From: an uncultured Fluviicola sp.
GTDB lineage: Bacteria > Bacteroidota > Bacteroidia > Flavobacteriales_D > Crocinitomicaceae
Length of the DNA stretch: 64,000 nucleotides
Direction of reading: 5' to 3'
Assembly: GCF_902168135.1 (NCBI RefSeq)
Contig: NZ_CABHOL010000022.1
Location: forward strand, 20,016 to 84,015
Shown here: in pieces, positions 9,371 to 17,521 of the stretch
Numbering within the stretch: the stretch's first letter is position 1
Layout of the letters: each line of letters opens with the position of its first letter
Made by a program: the position numbers and the translations under genes
Notes under the pieces: generated by a model
Told to the model about the DNA's origin: nothing
Database searches by the model: none
The model's input: the letters and a program-made list of their open reading frames with translations, nothing else

Positions 9371-10660
9371 TTATCCTCTTTTATCGATTTCCACGTAATC
9401 TCTTGAGACTTTACCTGTATAGATTTGTCTTGGACGACCGATCGGTTCGCCACCTTCAGACATTTCTTTCCATTGTGCAATCCATCCCGGAAGACGTCCT
9501 AATGCGAACATTACAGTGAACATTTCAGAAGGGATTCCAAGGGCTTTGTAGATAATTCCGGAGTAGAAGTCTACGTTCGGGTACAAACTTCTTGATTTGA
9601 AGTATTCGTCTTCCAAAGCAACTTTTTCCAATTTCTTAGCAATATCCAGTAACGGGTCATTGATTTTCAATTTCTCCAAGACATCATCTGCTGCTTTCTT
9701 GATGATAGTAGCTCGCGGATCGAAGTTTTTGTAAACACGGTGTCCGAATCCCATTAAGCGGAACGGATCATCTTTGTCTTTTGCTTTTAACACCCATTTG
9801 TCAACATCACCGCCATCATTGTGGATTTTCTCCAACATCTCAATAACTGCCTGGTTAGCTCCACCGTGAAGTGGTCCCCAAAGTGCAGAAATACCTGCGG
9901 AAATAGATGCGTACAAGTTTGCCTGTGATGAACCAACGATACGAACTGTAGATGTAGAACAGTTTTGTTCGTGGTCAGCATGAAGGATCAATAATTTGTT
10001 CAACGCGTCAACAACTACCGGATCCACTTTGTAATCTTCAGTAGGCATTGCGAACATCATGTAAAGGAAGTTCTTTACGTAATCGTATTCGTTCTTAGGG
10101 TACATGAACGGGTGGCGCATCGAATTTTTGTAAGACCACGCAGCCAATGTTGGCAATTTAGCTAACAAACGTAAGATCGTTCTATTCTTTTTCTCAGCAC
10201 TTCTGTTCGGATCCAATGATTCCGGATAGAACGTAGAAAGAGAACAAACCATTGCAGATAAAACTCCCATTGGGTGTGCTTGTGCCGGATAAGCTTCAAA
10301 GAATTGCTTCATATCTTCATGCACCAAAGTATGCTTTGTAATGCTTGAAATGAAATCGTCTAATTGAGCCTTAGTTGGCAAATCTCCATAAATCAATAAG
10401 TAAGCAACTTCAATAAAACTTGCTTTTTCTGCTAATTGCTCGATCGGATAACCACGGTAATGAAGGATTCCTTCTTCACCGTCTAAGAAAGTAATGGCGC
10501 TGGTAGTAGCACCCGTATTTTTGTAACCTACGTCTAAAGTTACGTAGCCTGTTTCCTGGCGAAGTTTTGAAATGTCAATAGCCAATTCATTTTCAGTACC
10601 TTGTACAATCGGAAATTCATATACTTTTCCGTCTAATTCGATTTTCGCAATTTTGCTCAT
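9371..10660 (-). CDS. gltA: Citrate synthase
   Basis: This 429-residue protein is a full-length type II hexameric-style citrate synthase, condensing acetyl-CoA with oxaloacetate at the entry of the TCA cycle. The catalytic triad is intact: His265 in WGPLHGGANQ, His307 in GFGHRVYKNFDPRA and Asp364 in PNVDFYSG. It starts with ATG at 10660 and is followed by a strong terminator, so it is monocistronic. The window also carries pyruvate dehydrogenase E1 alpha, E2 and an E3, which feed acetyl-CoA to this enzyme, although those genes are not linked in one operon. Confidence 0.97.
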   Translation of the reverse strand: MSKIAKIELDGKVYEFPIVQGTENELAIDISKLRQETGYVTLDVGYKNTGATTSAITFLDGEEGILHYRGYPIEQLAEKASFIEVAYLLIYGDLPTKAQLDDFISSITKHTLVHEDMKQFFEAYPAQAHPMGVLSAMVCSLSTFYPESLDPNRSAEKKNRTILRLLAKLPTLAAWSYKNSMRHPFMYPKNEYDYVKNFLYMMFAMPTEDYKVDPVVVDALNKLLILHADHEQNCSTSTVRIVGSSQANLYASISAGISALWGPLHGGANQAVIEMLEKIHNDGGDVDKWVLKAKDKDDPFRLMGFGHRVYKNFDPRATIIKKAADDVLEKLKINDPLLDIAKKLEKVALEDEYFKSRSLYPNVDFYSGIIYKALGIPSEMFTVMFALGRLPGWIAQWKEMSEGGEPIGRPRQIYTGKVSRDYVEIDKRG

Positions 10661-10833
10661 GATGATCTATAAGAGTATTATCTAACAATTTTAATAGCCG
10701 CACTAAATTAATAAAGAATTAAATACAACAATCCTCCCTTTACAATCTTTTTTTGCAAAATAACTATAGGTTATCCGAATACTGAAAAAAGCAGGGATTA
10801 ACAGCTTGAATATGTGTGCGTGCCAAAAATAAT

Positions 10834-11118
10834 TCAATTGGTCATTGCACCCGAAAGAACAGTCAATTTATTCCAACTGATGAAAAAATAAGCGGTATTT
10901 AGAAAACCTGCCAGGGAGTAGGTTATTCGGATGCGGGATGGTTTTTGTAAACGGTAAACAGAGTGTATCAAAACGGCACAATTGATTGTTCCGACAGGAA
11001 TGGTAAGCAGCCCCAAAGACCATTCACTCCAATTGGAGCTATCCCCGTATTTGACTACTTGAATAGCTCCGATATTCAGGAGTGTCCAGCTAACGGATCG
11101 AATAATCGCAATCCGCAA
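10834..11118 (-). CDS. Small predicted membrane protein, unknown function
   Basis: The 94-residue product has three hydrophobic stretches, about residues 8-22, 33-52 and 66-85, so it is probably an inner-membrane protein. It begins with TTG only three bases after the stop codon of the upstream dipeptidyl-peptidase gene and would be co-transcribed with it. No ATG gives a better start. I do not recognise the family; the composition and operon position make it more likely real than not, but the non-ATG start is a weakness. Confidence 0.45.
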   Translation of the reverse strand: MRIAIIRSVSWTLLNIGAIQVVKYGDSSNWSEWSLGLLTIPVGTINCAVLIHSVYRLQKPSRIRITYSLAGFLNTAYFFISWNKLTVLSGAMTN

Positions 11119-11121
11119 GAG

Positions 11122-13284
11122 TTATAAATTTTTCAATGTATAATCCAGCATCATCGTATACAAGTGGTTTCTTGTATTCCCACCGTAAATTCCGTGATTT
11201 TTATTCGGATAAATGAAAAGATCAAACTGCTTGTTGGCCTTCACCAGGGCAGTTATGAATTCCATGGTGTTTTGGTAATGGACGTTATCATCTGCAGAAC
11301 CGTGAATCAGTAAGAACTTCCCTTTTAATTTATCGGCATGATTTACCGGGGAGTTGTCATCATATCCCGCTGCATTTTCCTGCGGAGTCCTCATGAAGCG
11401 TTCCGTGTATATATTGTCGTAATTTCTCCAGTTCGTAACAGGCGCTACTGCAATTCCCATCTTGAAGACATCCGCTCCTTTTGTCATGGCAAGTGAAGTC
11501 ATGAATCCCCCGTAGCTCCAGCCCATAATCCCGATCCTGTTCGGATCTACATAAGATTCTTTCTGAAGGTTCTTAGCAACGGCAATCAGGTCTTCTGTTT
11601 CCAGTTTTCCAAGCTGCAGATAAGTCGACTTTTTGAACTTGGCTCCACGGAACTGTGTTCCACGCGTATCGACACAAAATACGATGTATCCTTTGCGTGT
11701 TAATAATTCGTGGTAAAGGTAATTTGCTCCGTCATAATCGTTGGTAACCATATTACTTCCGGGCCCACAGTATACATTGAAATAAACCGGGTATTTTTTA
11801 TTCGGATCGAAGTTTGCGGGCTTCATAATCCAGGCGTTTAGTTTTCCGTCAGCACCATCTACCTGGATAAATTCCTTCTGACTTAGATTCATTCCGTTCA
11901 ATTTGTTCTGAAGTTCCATATTTGCTTCAAGTACCTGGATTTCTTTTCCGGTGTGGTCACACAACGCGTAAGTAGGTACAGTATTTGCACTGGAACTTGT
12001 GCGGATGAAATAGTTGAATCCCGGAGCGTACTCAGCATCATGGTAACCGGTTGCTTTTGAAAGCATTTTCTTATCTGTTCCTTTCTGGTTAATGGAATAC
12101 AGGGTTTTATTGATTGCCCCGTTTTCAGAAGAGGAATAGAAAACCGTTCCTTTCTTTTCATCGATCCCGTATAAGTCTATTACATCCCAGTTTCCGGAAG
12201 TAACCTGGCTTAATTTTCCGTCGAAAGTCAAATGATAAATGTGGTTGTAACCGTCCTTTTCAGAAGTGCGGAGCATAGAATTGCCGTCTTTTAAAAGGAT
12301 CACGTTATCGGCGTCCAGGTACGTGTCGGATTGTTCTTCATAGAAAACGTGGTCTGCCGGGTTTTCAGGGTTCGTAACCAGATGGTATTTCACCTGGCTC
12401 TGATGGCGATTTAAAGTAGAAACAAATACTTCATTCTTAATAGGTGACCACTGGAAACGCGGCAAATATTCATACGTTCCTAAATTGACATTTTTTATCG
12501 CAGCGGTTTCTGCGTTAGCAATATGGAAAGTTACTTTTGAATTGTCTTCACCTGCTTTCGGGTATTTGAAAGTATATTCATCCGGGTATAGTTTTCCGTA
12601 CATCGCCATTTGAAATTGTTTCACGTTTGTTTCATCAAAACGCATAAAAGCGAGGTATTTTGAATCCGGAGACCATTCGAAGCCTTGTGTAATGGCAAAT
12701 TCTTCTTCGTAAACCCAGTCTGTTGTACCGTTGATAATACTGTTTTGTTTTCCGTCGGAAGTTATCTGTTTGTTCGTCTTATTAACAAGGTCATAAACAA
12801 ACAGGTTGTTTCCTGCTACATAACCGAGTTTTGTTTCGTCCGGAGAGAAAGTTCCTAAAGTTTGAGGAGTTTCTGTATTGCTTACCTTATGAGTTTCTTT
12901 TGTTTGAATGTTGTAGACATAGTAAGTGGTAGCATAACTGTGTCGGTAGATAGAAGCTGTATTCGACTGAAACAATAACCATTTTCCGCTTTTACTTAAC
13001 TTAACATCATCGAATTCCAATGCTTTCCCGTCGAATTGGATTCCGGAAAGGTTAACGAGAACCGTTCCGGCACCTTTGTAATCCTTGAACTGGTATTTTT
13101 TTAATAAAAGCTGACCGTTTTCTTCAACGATTTTGGTGAATGACTGTCCATCGCTTAAAGCAGTGAAACCTTCCACGCGGTTCGGATAGAACTCACCCGA
13201 TTTCCAAATACTTTCTACCGATAGGTTTTGAGCATAGCCGAATGAGAGGATGCAGATAAAGGAAAAGAATAATTTAAGTTTCAT
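11122..13284 (-). CDS. Prolyl oligopeptidase family S9 protease, dipeptidyl-peptidase IV type
   Basis: The 720-residue protein has a signal peptide ending near FGYAQ, an eight-bladed beta-propeller-like DPP IV N-terminal domain to about residue 480, and an alpha/beta-hydrolase domain. The catalytic residues are visible: Ser590 in GWSYGG, an Asp in GSADDNV (665/666) and His697 in KNHGIYGG. The paired glutamates that hold the substrate amino terminus are plausibly in the DWVYEEEF segment. It releases X-Pro dipeptides from peptides in the periplasm or at the cell surface. A -7 box lies 16 bases before the ATG. Confidence 0.93.
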   Translation of the reverse strand: MKLKLFFSFICILSFGYAQNLSVESIWKSGEFYPNRVEGFTALSDGQSFTKIVEENGQLLLKKYQFKDYKGAGTVLVNLSGIQFDGKALEFDDVKLSKSGKWLLFQSNTASIYRHSYATTYYVYNIQTKETHKVSNTETPQTLGTFSPDETKLGYVAGNNLFVYDLVNKTNKQITSDGKQNSIINGTTDWVYEEEFAITQGFEWSPDSKYLAFMRFDETNVKQFQMAMYGKLYPDEYTFKYPKAGEDNSKVTFHIANAETAAIKNVNLGTYEYLPRFQWSPIKNEVFVSTLNRHQSQVKYHLVTNPENPADHVFYEEQSDTYLDADNVILLKDGNSMLRTSEKDGYNHIYHLTFDGKLSQVTSGNWDVIDLYGIDEKKGTVFYSSSENGAINKTLYSINQKGTDKKMLSKATGYHDAEYAPGFNYFIRTSSSANTVPTYALCDHTGKEIQVLEANMELQNKLNGMNLSQKEFIQVDGADGKLNAWIMKPANFDPNKKYPVYFNVYCGPGSNMVTNDYDGANYLYHELLTRKGYIVFCVDTRGTQFRGAKFKKSTYLQLGKLETEDLIAVAKNLQKESYVDPNRIGIMGWSYGGFMTSLAMTKGADVFKMGIAVAPVTNWRNYDNIYTERFMRTPQENAAGYDDNSPVNHADKLKGKFLLIHGSADDNVHYQNTMEFITALVKANKQFDLFIYPNKNHGIYGGNTRNHLYTMMLDYTLKNL

Positions 13285-13300
13285 ACAAATTGTGTTTTGG

Positions 13301-13308
13301 CAAAAATA
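13301..13308 (-). promoter_or_regulatory. -7 box of the DPP IV gene
   Basis: TATTTTTG matches TAnnTTTG, with 16 bases to the ATG at 13284. Confidence 0.5.
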
Positions 13309-13459
13309 ACCAAAAACTGTTCCTAAGGGAGTGAATTATTGATGAGTGGTGTAAAATAGTTAACAGCTTGTTTAATATGGGTTTGATTGATGGTTGACTA
13401 AGTGTATAACCTTAGTTGATTGTTAACAATTATGTAATGTAAGAATGAATTATTTGCCT

Positions 13460-13467
13460 TAACTTTG
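13460..13467 (+). promoter_or_regulatory. -7 box of the nuclease/TonB receptor operon
   Basis: TAACTTTG matches TAnnTTTG. If used, transcription starts near 13475 and leaves a leader of roughly 210 bases before the first gene, far longer than others in this window. The -33 match is poor. Confidence 0.45.
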
Positions 13468-13687
13468 CGTCGGAAATTTCCGGGTGTTCTCCTTGATGCT
13501 GTGATTTAATGCAGACTGAAACCATCTGGAAATACAATATTTGGTATAATGAAATAGAAATGAAACGCTTCCATAATAGCAAAGACTTCTCCCGAAGTAC
13601 TTGGTGTTATTTTCCGGCTGACAGGCCGGGTGGATTTGTTATACCTGGATACCGTACTTTATCTATAATTCAAATAATCAGTAAGTT
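13468..13687 (+). other. Long untranslated leader with hairpins; rest of the 13285-13687 gap
   Basis: The 403-base gap between divergent genes holds the two promoters and this leader. The leader contains a CGGAAATTTCCG hairpin near 13471, a CCGGC/GCCGG hairpin near 13615-13631, and an outer AAGTAC/GTACTT closure around the latter, suggesting a folded domain at about 13596-13664. I could not match it to TPP, cobalamin or SAM riboswitch consensus elements. A 60-codon open frame in the leader looks non-coding. Confidence 0.35.
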
Positions 13688-14734
13688 ATGAAAAAAGCAT
13701 TACTATTTTTAGGGATGTTATCTTCTGTTGCGTATGCACAGGATTGCTCGAAAATCTTCATTTCAGAGTACGTTGAAGGTTGGTCAAATAATAAAGCATT
13801 GGAGATTTACAATCCAACGAACCAAAGTGTTGACTTAAGCCAGTATTTTGTGGCGCGTTATTCTAACGGATCTTCATCAGCTACAAATGCAAACGCAGTT
13901 CAGTTGAGCGGCAATATTGCGCCATATGGTGTTTTTGTTGCGGTATTGGATAAAAGAGATCCTAACGGAACAGGTCAGGAAGCACCAATCTGGGATTCTT
14001 TGGAAGTGCGCGGAGATGGTTTCTTTAGCCCGGTATACAATACCAGTAATGCATTTTATTGGAATGGGAACGATGCTGTTTTGTTAGCGAAAGGAACATT
14101 GACAGGACCTTCTACCAATTCGATTACAACAGCAACTGGCTTCCAGATTGTTGATGTATTTGGAAAAATCGGTGAGAACCCTGCGAATGAAACAGGATCT
14201 TCTGCAAATAATGACGGAGCCTGGTCTTCAGGATTTCCTTACAATACAGGAGTTGGTGTTCAATTGACAAGTGATCATTCTTTGATTCGTAAATCAACAG
14301 TTCTAAAAGGAGTAACAACGAACCCTACATTCTTCAACCCACTAGGTGAATGGGATTCTATTCCTGCAGTAACTTATGTATACGATGAGAACGGGAACCC
14401 TATCTCAGGTGCAAATGGACCTATTTTGTTTGGTAACTGGTTCTCTTTGGGATCACATGATTGCGGTTGTAATCCGTTATCTGTTGGTGATCAAACGATC
14501 GAGGATGTATTGGTTTACCCGAATCCAACTAACGAAGGGGTGACTTTCATTAAGAATGCACAAGGAGTGAAAGAGGTAACAGTTGTAAACACATTGGGGC
14601 AGCACGTTAATCGTTTCTCAAACAATGCTTCTGCAGTTATGTCCGTAAATTTAGGATCTGATAAAGGAGTTTATTTACTTCGTATCGTTCACGAGAACGG
14701 TTCAGTTTCAACGAAGAGGGTAATTTTTAAATAA
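13688..14734 (+). CDS. Lamin-tail-domain secreted protein with T9SS type A sorting domain
   Basis: The 348-residue protein has a signal peptide (cut near AYAQD), a lamin tail domain (about residues 22-175: IFISEYVEG, NKALEIYNPTN, the NDAVLLAKG strand), a variable middle and a T9SS C-terminal domain starting at VYPNPTNEG. Bacterial lamin tail domains commonly accompany secreted nucleases and phosphatases, which fits the endonuclease I and 5'-nucleotidase genes downstream. It is the first gene of the operon and is followed by a hairpin terminator, which may lower expression of the downstream genes. Confidence 0.88.
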   Translation: MKKALLFLGMLSSVAYAQDCSKIFISEYVEGWSNNKALEIYNPTNQSVDLSQYFVARYSNGSSSATNANAVQLSGNIAPYGVFVAVLDKRDPNGTGQEAPIWDSLEVRGDGFFSPVYNTSNAFYWNGNDAVLLAKGTLTGPSTNSITTATGFQIVDVFGKIGENPANETGSSANNDGAWSSGFPYNTGVGVQLTSDHSLIRKSTVLKGVTTNPTFFNPLGEWDSIPAVTYVYDENGNPISGANGPILFGNWFSLGSHDCGCNPLSVGDQTIEDVLVYPNPTNEGVTFIKNAQGVKEVTVVNTLGQHVNRFSNNASAVMSVNLGSDKGVYLLRIVHENGSVSTKRVIFK

Positions 14735-14746
14735 TTATTTTATAAC

Positions 14747-14778
14747 AAGGTCGGATTTTTATCCGACCTTATTTATTT
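14747..14778 (+). terminator. Hairpin terminator or attenuator between the lamin-tail and TonB receptor genes
   Basis: A perfect ten-base stem AAGGTCGGAT/ATCCGACCTT with a TTTT loop is followed by ATTTATTT. It lies immediately before the receptor start codon, so it probably makes the first gene more abundant than the rest, or separates two units. Confidence 0.75.
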
Positions 14779-14785
14779 GAAAAAT

Positions 14786-17503
14786 ATGTTGCGATTTATT
14801 ACAACATTGGTCATACTATTCCCGATAGTTTGCTTTGCTCAAACATCGGTGGTAAGAGGAACCGTAAAAGATAAAGTATCAGAAGAGTATATTCCCGGAG
14901 CTTATGTCAGCCTGGGGACTTTCAAAGCTATTTCTGACGATAACGGAAATTATGAATTCAAAAACGTGCCTTACGGATCTTATAAATTGACCGTTGGAGC
15001 ATTTGATTTTGATACCCTTCAGTTAACAGTCGTTATTAAATCGGAGGAAACAGTCATTAATCCTGAATTGGGCGGAAGCACGGAAATTGAAGAAATTCGT
15101 GTCATTGCAAATATTTCAATGGACCGTAAAACACCGATTGCTATTACCAAAATATCTGCCGAACAAATAGCCGAAGAATTGGGTTCCCGTGACCTTCCTA
15201 TGCTTTTAAATGCTACACCCGGAGTCTATGCGACTCAAACAGGTGGTGGTGACGGTGATTCAAGGATTACTGTTCGTGGATTTGATCAGCGAAATGTCGG
15301 TGTTTTGATTGACGGTGTTCCGGTGAATGATATGGAGAACGGAGCTGTATACTGGTCAAATTGGTTCGGATTGGATGCCATTACCAACCAGGTACAAATC
15401 CAGCGTGGATTGGGAGCTACTAAGCTTTCAATGCCTTCAGTGGGTGGATCCATGAATATTGTAACGAACGGAATGCACAATCGCAAAGGTTTCTCATTCA
15501 AACAAGAATACGGAACCGGAAACTTTTTGCGTACGTCACTTTCTTACAACTCCGGAAGAACCAAAAAAGGATGGGGATTCAACTTCTCAGGATCTTACAA
15601 ACAAGGAGATGGCTGGGTGGAAGGAACCAATACGCAGGGTGCTTTCTATTACGGGAAAATTCAAAAGTTAATCAAGAAACATTTGGTAAGTTTATCAGCT
15701 TTCGGTGCTCCGCAAAAACACGGACAGCGTTCATTCTACCAACCGATCCAGTATTGGGATTCACAAACAGCAGCCGATTTAGGTGTTCCGATCAACCAAA
15801 ACGCAATTATCGACAGAGGTATTCGTTTTAATCAACATTGGGGGTATATTACAAATGCTGATGGGGAGAAAGAACGTAAAAATGAGCGTTTAAATTACTA
15901 CCATAAACCGCAAATCACTTTAAAGGATTTTTGGCAGGTGAATAAAAAATTGTCTATCTCCAATATCGGCTATATGTCTATCGGTAGAGGCGGAGGAACA
16001 CGTTTGGCAAACTCTGCCGGAACACTTTACACCCAGGACGGACATGTAGATTGGGATGCAATTGTTCAGGCTAACCGGGTAGATCAATTATTTGGCGGAC
16101 CAAATGTGGACCTTGCTTATTCACCTACGGAGTTAAAGTCTACTCAAGTTCAGATCGCATCGGTAAATAATCATTTCTGGTTAGGCTACTTGGGTCAGTT
16201 CCAGTACGAATTGAATACAAAATGGTCCGTTTCCGGAGGAATTGATTACCGCTATTACAAAGGAAGCCATTACCAGGAAATTACGGATCTTTTAGGTGGG
16301 GATTATTATGTAAATACAAGTAATTTCAATGATCCGAACCCGATGAAGCGCAAAGGAGATAAAATTGCACTGAACACTTACAACAATGATCGTGATGGAT
16401 TGGTACAGTGGGGTGGAGTTTTTGGTTCCGTGGAATACAGCGGGAACAGATGGACAGCCTTTTTAAATCTTTCCGGAGTAGTGAATGCTTACAAAGGAGT
16501 TGATTATTTCCAGCGTAAAGTATTGGATTTGGGAGATACGGTTCTTAGAATCGGTGCGAACGATACGATTAATTACAATGGAAATACTTATACGGCATCT
16601 TCTCCGGGTCTGGAAGACTATGCTACTGATTGGAAAACAATTCCCGGAGGAACAATCAAAGGTGGTGTGAGCTATATTCTGAATGAAAATTCAAAACTGT
16701 TTGCCAATTTGGGTTATTTGTCCCGTACACCGCAGTTCAGCAATGTTATTGATAATAACACAAATACTTTCTTCCGTGAGATCAAGAATGAAATCATCCA
16801 GGCGGTTGAATTGGGTTATAGTTTCTCTAATAAGTATTTCGGAGTAAATGTAAACGGGTACTTTACCAATTGGAAAAATAAACCGTTCCCTTATGGTATT
16901 GCTATCCCTGATCCGAATGACCCAACTGCAAGTATTTATTTGAACATTAACGGAATGGATGCTATTCATTACGGGGGTGAGTTGGATGTTGCTTACAACA
17001 TCTTCAAAAACCTAACTGCCGAGGCAATGATATCTCTGGGTGATTGGACATGGAACTCTTCTGAGACTTTTTATGTGCCGGAATTGGATTATTCCTTTAC
17101 ATTTGATGCAAAAGGAGTACATGTAGGTGATGCAGCCCAGACAATGATGAATTTCAGTTTGAGATATGAACCGATCAAAAAATTGTACTTCAAGATTCAA
17201 TACCAATGGTTTGACCGCTATTACGCAGCATTTAATCCGTTCTTTTTGCAGGGAGCAGATGCTAGAAGAGAAGCATGGAAATTACCTTCTTATGGTTTAA
17301 TGAATGGATTTGCAGGATATTCTGTGAATATCAAAAAAGTGAATGTTTTCTTCAATGCAATGGTCTCGAATATTTTGAACTCGAAATTCATGGCGGATGC
17401 AACAGATAGTTATTATGCTCCAAACAATTCAGATGCTCAGTCCGCTTCAGTCGTATTTGGACAGGGGTTGAGATTTAACCTGACTTTGGGAGTTAATTTT
17501 TAA
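14786..17503 (+). CDS. TonB-dependent outer membrane receptor with carboxypeptidase-like N-domain
   Basis: This protein of about 905 residues has a signal peptide ending in CFAQ, a carboxypeptidase-D-regulatory-like beta-sandwich (about 23-105, VVRGTVKDKVSEEYIPGAYV), a plug domain (about 120-235, with TVRGFDQRNVGVLIDG and the SMPSVGGSMNI stretch) and a 22-strand-type barrel ending in an aromatic-terminal strand LTLGVNF. It imports a ligand across the outer membrane using TonB energy. The genes on both sides encode secreted nuclease-related proteins, so nucleotides, phosphate or DNA-derived products are plausible ligands; this is inference. An in-frame TTG at 14777 lies in the terminator tail, so ATG 14786 is preferred. 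Confidence 0.92.
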   Translation: MLRFITTLVILFPIVCFAQTSVVRGTVKDKVSEEYIPGAYVSLGTFKAISDDNGNYEFKNVPYGSYKLTVGAFDFDTLQLTVVIKSEETVINPELGGSTEIEEIRVIANISMDRKTPIAITKISAEQIAEELGSRDLPMLLNATPGVYATQTGGGDGDSRITVRGFDQRNVGVLIDGVPVNDMENGAVYWSNWFGLDAITNQVQIQRGLGATKLSMPSVGGSMNIVTNGMHNRKGFSFKQEYGTGNFLRTSLSYNSGRTKKGWGFNFSGSYKQGDGWVEGTNTQGAFYYGKIQKLIKKHLVSLSAFGAPQKHGQRSFYQPIQYWDSQTAADLGVPINQNAIIDRGIRFNQHWGYITNADGEKERKNERLNYYHKPQITLKDFWQVNKKLSISNIGYMSIGRGGGTRLANSAGTLYTQDGHVDWDAIVQANRVDQLFGGPNVDLAYSPTELKSTQVQIASVNNHFWLGYLGQFQYELNTKWSVSGGIDYRYYKGSHYQEITDLLGGDYYVNTSNFNDPNPMKRKGDKIALNTYNNDRDGLVQWGGVFGSVEYSGNRWTAFLNLSGVVNAYKGVDYFQRKVLDLGDTVLRIGANDTINYNGNTYTASSPGLEDYATDWKTIPGGTIKGGVSYILNENSKLFANLGYLSRTPQFSNVIDNNTNTFFREIKNEIIQAVELGYSFSNKYFGVNVNGYFTNWKNKPFPYGIAIPDPNDPTASIYLNINGMDAIHYGGELDVAYNIFKNLTAEAMISLGDWTWNSSETFYVPELDYSFTFDAKGVHVGDAAQTMMNFSLRYEPIKKLYFKIQYQWFDRYYAAFNPFFLQGADARREAWKLPSYGLMNGFAGYSVNIKKVNVFFNAMVSNILNSKFMADATDSYYAPNNSDAQSASVVFGQGLRFNLTLGVNF

Positions 17504-17521
17504 TACGGAAAAACAACAGCA

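Noticed and set aside
13509..13691. A 60-codon forward frame overlapping the lamin-tail gene start by ATGA
   Set aside because: Its product has no signal, domain or biased composition and it lies in a structured leader. The overlap is likely chance.
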